Below are positions 30,745 to 32,784 of a stretch of 32,784 bases of DNA, in pieces; positions within the stretch are counted from its first letter, which is position 1, and every line of letters starts with the position of its first letter. The position numbers were made by a program, and so were the translations under genes. The notes beneath the pieces are model-generated. The model worked only from the letters and a program-made list of their open reading frames with translations. It ran no database searches and was not told where the DNA came from. Origin of the DNA: JBAXTZ01 sp037129925 (lineage in GTDB: Bacteria > Bacillota > Negativicutes > JBAXTZ01); assembly GCA_037129925.1 (NCBI GenBank), contig JBAXTZ010000036.1, positions 1 to 32,784 of the forward strand, in the 5' to 3' direction.

Positions 30745-30750
30745 TATAAT
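30745..30750 (+). promoter_or_regulatory. Possible ftsZ-proximal -10 element
   Basis: A perfect TATAAT lies in the 76-base gap between sbp and ftsZ, about 30 bases before the ftsZ start, but no convincing -35 box precedes it. It could be a weak internal promoter that lets ftsZ be expressed apart from the rest of the cluster. Confidence 0.4.
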
Positions 30751-30779
30751 ACGACATTTGCATTTAAGAGGAAATTACT

Positions 30780-31922
30780 ATGAAATATAGAAAAAAGAAG
30801 GAGCAACGTGTAGTGATGAGTAGTAAAGTTGTTTTTGATTCGCCGACTGACCGGTTGGTGAATATCAAAGTCATCGGCATTGGCGGCGCCGGTAATAACG
30901 CGGTTAACCGAATGATTGACTTTGGTGTGCGCCGGGTAGATTTTTGGGCGATGAACACTGATAAACAAGCCATTGCTAGTAGTAAGGCGACGTTGAAACT
31001 TCAGCTAGGCGAAAAATTGACCGGTGGGCTTGGCGCCGGAGCCAATCCCGAAGTAGGCGAAAAAGCAGCGCTCGAGAGTAAAGAAGACATTGTTAAGGCG
31101 CTTGCCGGTTCGGATATGGTATTTATTACTTGCGGCATGGGCGGCGGAACCGGCACTGGTGGAGCTCCGGTAATTGCCGAGTGCGCCAAAGAAGTAGGAG
31201 CGCTAACGGTTGGGGTGGTAACTCGTCCGACTAAGTTTGAGGGAACTGCTAAAGCGCGTAAAGCGGACGAAGGCATTGCTCGGTTACGTGAGCACGTTGA
31301 TGCTTTGATAATCGTGCCCAACGACAAAATCCAAAAACTTGCCGGCGCCCGGACTTTGCATCAGGCATTTATGATGGCTGATGATGTTTTGCGTCAGGCG
31401 GTTCAAGGAATATCCGATATAATTCACACGCATGGTTTGATTAACGTCGACTTTGCCGATGTTCGAAAAGTGTTGGAAAACTGTGGCACTGCGCTGATGG
31501 GCATCGGTGTGGCGTCAGGCGAAAACCGCGCTGAAGAAGCTGTTGAACGGGCAATTAAGAGTCCTTTACTCGAATCTTCGATAGCCGGAGCCAGGCATGT
31601 GTTGTTGAATGTTGCTGGTAACGACGAAATCACTTATGATGAGTTTGCCAAAATTCAAGAAATGGTACATCAAATTGTCGCGCACGAAGGCGTAGAAGTA
31701 ATTTTAGGCGCAACCACTGAGCAGGAACTCGGCGATGAGATTCGCGTAACGATAATTGCTACCGGATTTGGCGAGACAATAAAAGCTACCGCTAAAATCC
31801 CCAGCATTCAGATGCCGCAGACCATCGGCGATGCAGTTCCGCAAATATCACCGATAAGATTCAACCCGAATATTGGCGAGTTGAACATCCCGGTATTTAT
31901 GCAAAAAGAAGAAAAGAAATAA
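30780..31922 (+). CDS. ftsZ: Cell-division GTPase FtsZ
   Basis: FtsZ is the tubulin-like GTPase that forms the Z ring. The 380-residue protein has the nucleotide-binding G-I-G-G-A-G-N-N (33-40), M-N-T-D, the tubulin signature C-G-M-G-G-G-T-G-T-G (near 118-127) and PTKFEG. It then has IPNDK-like VPNDKIQKL, and the T7 loop G-L-I-N-V-D-F-A-D-V that completes GTP hydrolysis. The C-terminal linker is short, and the terminal peptide reads G-E-L-N-I-P-V-F-M, a match to the binding tail used by FtsA or SepF, followed by a charged end. The N-terminus has about a dozen extra basic residues (MKYRKKKEQRVV); an ATG at residue 13 is an alternative start, but GAGGAA supports the first. No ftsA precedes it. 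Confidence 0.96.
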   Translation: MKYRKKKEQRVVMSSKVVFDSPTDRLVNIKVIGIGGAGNNAVNRMIDFGVRRVDFWAMNTDKQAIASSKATLKLQLGEKLTGGLGAGANPEVGEKAALESKEDIVKALAGSDMVFITCGMGGGTGTGGAPVIAECAKEVGALTVGVVTRPTKFEGTAKARKADEGIARLREHVDALIIVPNDKIQKLAGARTLHQAFMMADDVLRQAVQGISDIIHTHGLINVDFADVRKVLENCGTALMGIGVASGENRAEEAVERAIKSPLLESSIAGARHVLLNVAGNDEITYDEFAKIQEMVHQIVAHEGVEVILGATTEQELGDEIRVTIIATGFGETIKATAKIPSIQMPQTIGDAVPQISPIRFNPNIGELNIPVFMQKEEKK

Positions 31923-31947
31923 GTCGATAATTTGGAAAGACCATTCG

Positions 31948-31981
31948 ACCGCTTTGTGTGATGCAAAGCGGTTATTTTATT
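31948..31981 (+). terminator. Rho-independent terminator after ftsZ
   Basis: ACCGCTTTG (31948-31956) pairs with CAAAGCGGT (31964-31972) around TGTGATG, followed by TATTTTATT. It closes the division cluster. Confidence 0.75.
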
Positions 31982-32009
31982 GCTCGAAAGCCATTTGCGG
32001 TGGTAGAAT
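31980..32009 (+). promoter_or_regulatory. Extended -10 promoter of the PTS gene
   Basis: TTGCTC (31980-31985), an 18-bp spacer ending TGG and TAGAAT (32004-32009) form another TG-extended -10 promoter. It starts at the edge of the ftsZ terminator. Confidence 0.65.
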
Positions 32010-32039
32010 AAGTTTGAATAATTTTTTAAGGAGAGTAGT

Positions 32040-32784
32040 ATGCAGAAGTTTCAGGAGTTTTTGGAAAAATACTTTGTGCCAATCGCCATGAAAATTGGTT
32101 CCAACGTTTACTTAAACGGAATTCGCGATGGCTGTATGATTACCGCGCCATTGATGATTATTGGTTCGATATTTTTACTGGTGGCGTTTTTGCCGGTGCC
32201 GGGTTATGCCGAGTTTATGAAGGGCATTTTTGGCGCTGCCTGGCAACGTTCATTGCTCTATCCGGTTAACGCCTCGTTTGACGTCATTGCGCTACTTACG
32301 ACAATTGGTATTGGTTATCGGATGGGAGAGAAATTCAAACTTGATGGTATCATGGTCGGGATACTTTCATTCGTGGGTTTTTTGATTGTAACACCGTTTG
32401 AAGCGATGATAAAAATAGTCGATATGCCTGATGAAATTTTAGTTGGCGATATAATTCCCAAGGTTTGGTTAGGCGCTAAAGGGCTGTTCGTGGCAATTCT
32501 TGTCGCCATCATCACGACGTTGATTTTTCGCTATGTCGTGGGGAAAAACTGGGTAATAAAATTGCCGGAAGGCGTGCCGCCAGCAGTAATGAAGTCGTTT
32601 TTGGCAATTGTTCCCGGCTTGTTTGCGGTAATATTTTTCTGGGCGATGCGGGTACTGTTCTCGATGACCAACTTTCATACCGTGCACGAATTTGTGTACA
32701 CAATTGTTCAGACACCGCTGGAGCATTTGGGCAACACTTTGCCGGCAATAATTGTGGCATTCATTGCTTGCCAATTGTTGTGGT
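32040..32784 (+). CDS. PTS EIIC component, lactose/cellobiose family (partial)
   Basis: The gene runs off the window; 248 codons are visible without a stop. The protein opens M-Q-K-F-Q-E-F-L-E-K-Y-F-V-P-I-A-M-K-I-G, typical of the CelB/LicC-type membrane component that carries beta-linked disaccharides through the membrane while they are phosphorylated. The early segments N-G-I-R-D-G-C-M-I-T-A-P-L-M-I-I-G and G-I-G-Y-R-M-G-E-K-F-K-L-D-G are family hallmarks, and about six membrane helices are visible. The LPEGVPPAVMKSF motif before the later helices also fits. The start ATG (32040) follows AAGGAGAG. It has its own promoter, so it is independent of ftsZ. The sugar cannot be specified; no EIIA or EIIB gene is visible. 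Confidence 0.9.
   Translation, partial: MQKFQEFLEKYFVPIAMKIGSNVYLNGIRDGCMITAPLMIIGSIFLLVAFLPVPGYAEFMKGIFGAAWQRSLLYPVNASFDVIALLTTIGIGYRMGEKFKLDGIMVGILSFVGFLIVTPFEAMIKIVDMPDEILVGDIIPKVWLGAKGLFVAILVAIITTLIFRYVVGKNWVIKLPEGVPPAVMKSFLAIVPGLFAVIFFWAMRVLFSMTNFHTVHEFVYTIVQTPLEHLGNTLPAIIVAFIACQLLW

Noticed and set aside
1..32784. tRNA, rRNA or riboswitch genes
   Set aside because: Reading the intergenic gaps showed no cloverleaf, conserved rRNA segment or recognisable riboswitch core; all gaps are under 300 bases.

Overview
This window most likely comes from a diderm (outer-membrane-bearing) Firmicute, with Negativicutes the best guess. The division and cell-wall cluster is Firmicute-like: mraZ-rsmH-ftsL-murE-murF-mraY-murD-murG-murC-ftsQ-DUF881-sbp-ftsZ, where the DUF881 and small-basic-protein genes are Gram-positive markers. 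MurE carries the DNPR motif of meso-diaminopimelate-adding enzymes. A secreted protein upstream (17663-19189) ends in a beta-barrel-like domain whose last residue is phenylalanine, as in BAM-assembled outer-membrane proteins. The taxonomic call is inference; no rRNA or tRNA gene is visible.

Layout. 1-63: tail of an upstream gene and its hairpin terminator. 128-1469: a complete-looking insertion sequence with a DDE transposase on the minus strand and duplicated GCCTCA...GAAAATCTA motifs in both ends. 1627-7456: a tightly packed catabolic operon with a Cys-rich C_GCAxxG_C_C protein, beta-glucuronidase, MupG-type 6-phospho-N-acetylmuramidase, tandem GNAT acetyltransferase, PIG-L deacetylase-like protein and PHP phosphoesterase. 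Between the glucuronidase and mupG sits the 5' end of a mannonate dehydratase gene (uxuA), a deletion scar. 7490-8113: hemolysin III-type membrane protein with its own promoter and terminator. 8248-14075: APC permease, DUF975 membrane protein, GH172 (DUF2961) and GH65 phosphorylase; the DUF975 gene is flanked on both sides by the same 8-bp tandem repeat family.

14173-14827: AbrB/PIN (VapBC-like) toxin-antitoxin pair with a clear promoter and terminator, convergent with an XRE/LexA-fold repressor (14936-15550, minus). 15716-19189: accessory stretch with an unrecognised secreted TPR-like protein, an orphan EVE-domain protein and the outer-membrane-type protein. 19299-31981: the division and cell-wall cluster, driven by a strong promoter overlapped by three GTGG boxes at 10-bp spacing that fit MraZ autoregulation. 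ftsI is missing between ftsL and murE, where a perfect 14-bp hairpin lies instead, and ftsW is missing between murD and murG. No ftsA is present. 32040-end: start of a PTS EIIC of the lactose/cellobiose family with its own promoter.

How the parts work together. MurC-F, MraY and MurG make lipid II, while FtsL, FtsQ and FtsZ build the divisome. The first catabolic operon looks suited to salvaging glucuronides and amino-sugar or muropeptide fragments, and the second to taking apart gluco- and fructo-configured oligosaccharides. A recurrent extended -10 promoter (TGGTAGAAT, with a TTG-type -35 box 17-18 bp upstream) drives at least four separate transcription units.
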